7,606 nt of DNA from CAYQNU01 sp964419055 (GTDB taxonomy: Bacteria > Bacteroidota > Bacteroidia > Flavobacteriales_D > Parvicellaceae): the NCBI GenBank assembly GCA_964419055.1, contig CAYQNU010000048.1:1-7606 (forward strand), written 5' to 3'. Positions within the stretch are counted from its first letter, which is position 1. The number at the start of each line of letters is the position of its first letter. The position numbers and the translations under genes are program-made. Below are positions 6,739 through 7,606 of this stretch, one piece after another. The notes below the pieces were generated by a model that worked only from the letters and a program-made list of their open reading frames with translations, searched no databases and was not told the origin of the DNA.

Positions 6739-6761
6739 TGGGGCAATCTTCCAATGCCCCA
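6739..6761. repeat. Hairpin TGGGGCA / TGCCCCA
   Basis: Seven perfect base pairs close a nine-base loop. The sequence tgcccc also occurs earlier at 6674-6679, so alternative pairing with the GGGGCA arm is possible. No T-tract follows on either strand. Confidence 0.5.
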
Positions 6762-6841
6762 AACCCCTTTGGATGCTCATTTTTATTGAAGGCTAAACAC
6801 ACAAAATCCACCGCACAAGCTTTTATCCATCAATAAAAATC

Positions 6842-6969
6842 GAGCTGTTCGCCCACAGCAACAAGCACAACGTTTTTAAAGATGATGAAAAACACCCGCA
6901 AAAATCAATAAACGGTTTTTCATCGGCTTTAAAAATGCTCCAACCAACGGGCGGAAGGGCGAACAGCTC
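6842..6969. repeat. 128-bp nested imperfect palindrome
   Basis: The outer arms GAGCTGTTCGCCC (6842-6854) and GGGCGAACAGCTC (6957-6969) are perfect 13-base complements. Nested inside, TTTTTAAAG (6873-6881) pairs with CTTTAAAAA (6927-6935). After a two-base internal loop, GATGAAAAAC (6884-6893) pairs with GTTTTTCATC (6915-6924), around a 21-base loop. This gives 32 perfect pairs in order. The outer and inner stems are separated by unequal unpaired stretches (18 and 21 bases). It could be a folded recombination site, a structured RNA or a protein-binding region. Confidence 0.75.
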
Positions 6970-7136
6970 TAAGGAAAAAATATATTTTCAAAATAACCTT
7001 TATTTTACTGAAGGGAGCGATTACATTTTAAATATATAAAACTAGCACGCAATGCAAATACCACTTGTGATTTTTAAGAAACGAGTTGTTATAGCCCTGT
7101 TTGCTAGATAAAAATTAAAAAACAAAATGTAAAACC

Positions 7137-7313
7137 ATGAAAAAAGAAGAGTTTAAAGAATTAACTGAATTAATTGAGCAAGCCCACCAAATAAGGGCAA
7201 CTTGCTATAAAGTTCTAGAAAATGCACCACAAGCCATGTCCAATGTTTACCCAATAACAAATATTTTGACAGCAGTAAATAACTTATTTAAATACTATGA
7301 GCGTGAGGAATAA
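7137..7313 (+). CDS. Small hypothetical protein, 58 residues
   Basis: The ORF reads MKKEEFKELTELIEQAHQ... and ends FKYYEREE followed by TAA. Residues 2-30 look like an amphipathic helix with heptad-like Leu/Ile spacing. A Pro-containing turn (ENAPQAMSNVYP) leads to a second helix (about 41-56). A two-helix hairpin is plausible. There is no signal peptide and no membrane segment. The A-rich stretch before the ATG and the AAA-AAA second and third codons are typical of Bacteroidota starts. No family is recognised. It is the only gene between the two large palindromes, and its stop codon overlaps the second one. It could encode a small regulator or accessory protein; alternatively the ORF could be fortuitous. 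Confidence 0.55.
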   Translation: MKKEEFKELTELIEQAHQIRATCYKVLENAPQAMSNVYPITNILTAVNNLFKYYEREE

Positions 7314-7431
7314 AAAGCCTTACAAGACGGAACAGCGTATAGCTTTGCTATTTATACATAATGTTATTATAGGGATTTATTACTATAATGCAACATTATG
7401 TTAAAGCTGTTTATCGTCTGTAAGGCTTTTT
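7312..7431. repeat. 120-bp branched palindrome starting in the small ORF's stop codon
   Basis: AAAAAGCCTTA (7312-7322) pairs with TAAGGCTTTTT (7421-7431). The stem continues as CA/TG and, after one bulged A (7325), GACG/CGTC. A 1-by-3 internal loop follows, then AACAGC (7331-7336) pairs with GCTGTT (7406-7411). Inside, CATAATGTT (7357-7365) pairs with AACATTATG (7392-7400), and ATTATAG (7366-7372) with CTATAAT (7383-7389). A side hairpin can form at 7337-7357. The A-run/T-run base would suit a bidirectional terminator, but the very long structured loop is unusual for one. Confidence 0.75.
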
Positions 7432-7503
7432 GTGTGAGGGCAGTAGGAGGAAATAAAACTAAAAATTACTGTAAATAAATAGGTTAGATAAAACTTTTTT
7501 TTG

Positions 7504-7511
7504 TACTTTTG
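7504..7511 (+). promoter_or_regulatory. -7 element (TACTTTTG) for the gene at the right edge
   Basis: A perfect match to TAnnTTTG, preceded by a T-run and followed 21 bases later by an ATG at 7533. The -33 region (TTAG near 7484-7487) is a poor match. The spacing suggests a short leader. Confidence 0.5.
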
Positions 7512-7532
7512 AAATTACGCTTTAGGGCAAAC

Positions 7533-7606
7533 ATGTATAGAAATTCAACTACATATCAGGAAAATCAAGTGCCTAAGTTAGATTTTTGGTCTAACAGTTA
7601 TAGGTA
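7533..7606 (+). CDS. Start of an unknown gene, truncated by the window end
   Basis: The frame stays open from the ATG at 7533 to the edge. It gives 24 residues that begin MYRNSTTYQENQ and include KLDFWSNSYR. The -7 element just upstream supports a real start. The fragment is too short for a family assignment, and I recognise no motif. It has no hydrophobic signal in the visible part. Confidence 0.4.
   Translation, partial: MYRNSTTYQENQVPKLDFWSNSYR

Larger units (their letters stand above)
6633..7136. other. Non-coding region after the recombinase operon, rich in inverted repeats
   Basis: These 504 bases contain no ORF that I can support. They hold the operon terminator (6706-6736), a second hairpin (6739-6761) and the large nested palindrome (6842-6969). 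The last 165 bases before the small ORF are A/T-rich, and I see no clear TAnnTTTG promoter in them. Confidence 0.6.
2024..7431. mobile_element. Probable two-recombinase mobile element (ends not defined)
   Basis: The repressor, divergent promoter, ATPase and recombinase pair have the layout of an autonomous integrating element. The operon differs in composition from the RHS genes: 3961-4020 has 21 C and 8 G, while 661-720 has 8 C and 17 G. The limits given are the outermost parts I would provisionally include, from the membrane-protein stop to the end of the second palindrome. I found no convincing terminal repeats, attachment sites or target duplication. Confidence 0.45.

Noticed and set aside
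6842..7431. Canonical integron attC sites
   Set aside because: The arms do not contain the RYYYAAC and GTTRRRY core boxes at the expected positions, and neither recombinase shows an IntI-specific insertion that I could recognise.
2023..7604. Direct repeat GTTATAGG (2023-2030 and 7597-7604) as a target duplication
   Set aside because: Only eight bases match, the left copy overlaps the stop of the membrane-protein gene, and the right copy lies within an open frame. Chance is the simpler explanation.
1..7606. CRISPR array, tRNA or rRNA genes
   Set aside because: I saw no regularly spaced direct repeats, no tRNA-like fold and no conserved rRNA sequence on either strand.

Overview
The window looks like accessory DNA from a member of the Bacteroidota, probably Flavobacteriia or a related class. 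The signs are low G+C, start codons without Shine-Dalgarno sequences, -7 promoter elements of the TAnnTTTG type (2793-2800, 7504-7511 and 2734-2727 on the minus strand), a Bacteroidota-style RHS core and a tandem tyrosine-recombinase pair of a kind I know from that phylum. The genus cannot be read from the sequence.

Region 1 (1-1345): the 3' end of an RHS polymorphic-toxin gene entering from the left. The conserved RHS core ends at about residue 63 and is followed by a variable tip with His and Cys motifs suggestive of a clan CD-like peptidase. A small lipoprotein gene overlaps the toxin end by 38 bp and is the natural immunity candidate.

Region 2 (1346-2023): 678 bp with no convincing gene. 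Its middle part is close to 50% G+C and contains several perfect or near-perfect hairpins.

Region 3 (2024-6736): a probable mobile-element core. On the minus strand lie an Xre/cI-like repressor and a small membrane protein. Divergent from them, behind a good Bacteroidota promoter overlapping inverted repeats, is a tight three-gene operon: a P-loop ATPase with two C-terminal winged-helix domains (2837-4756), a complete XerC/D-like tyrosine recombinase (4760-5695) and a second recombinase-fold protein (5688-6632) that lacks the first catalytic arginine. A hairpin plus T6 terminator follows at 6706-6736. The operon is C-rich, G-poor and favours ATA for Ile, unlike the RHS region.

Region 4 (6737-7606): two long imperfect palindromes (6842-6969 and 7312-7431) flank a 58-codon ORF (7137-7313). 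The second palindrome begins inside the ORF's stop codon. A promoter and the first 24 codons of another gene close the window.

Best overall reading (inference): an ATPase-assisted, two-recombinase mobile element, controlled by its own repressor, sits beside an RHS toxin-immunity locus. The palindromes are candidate recombination sites, small RNAs or unusual terminators. No element end or target duplication could be established.
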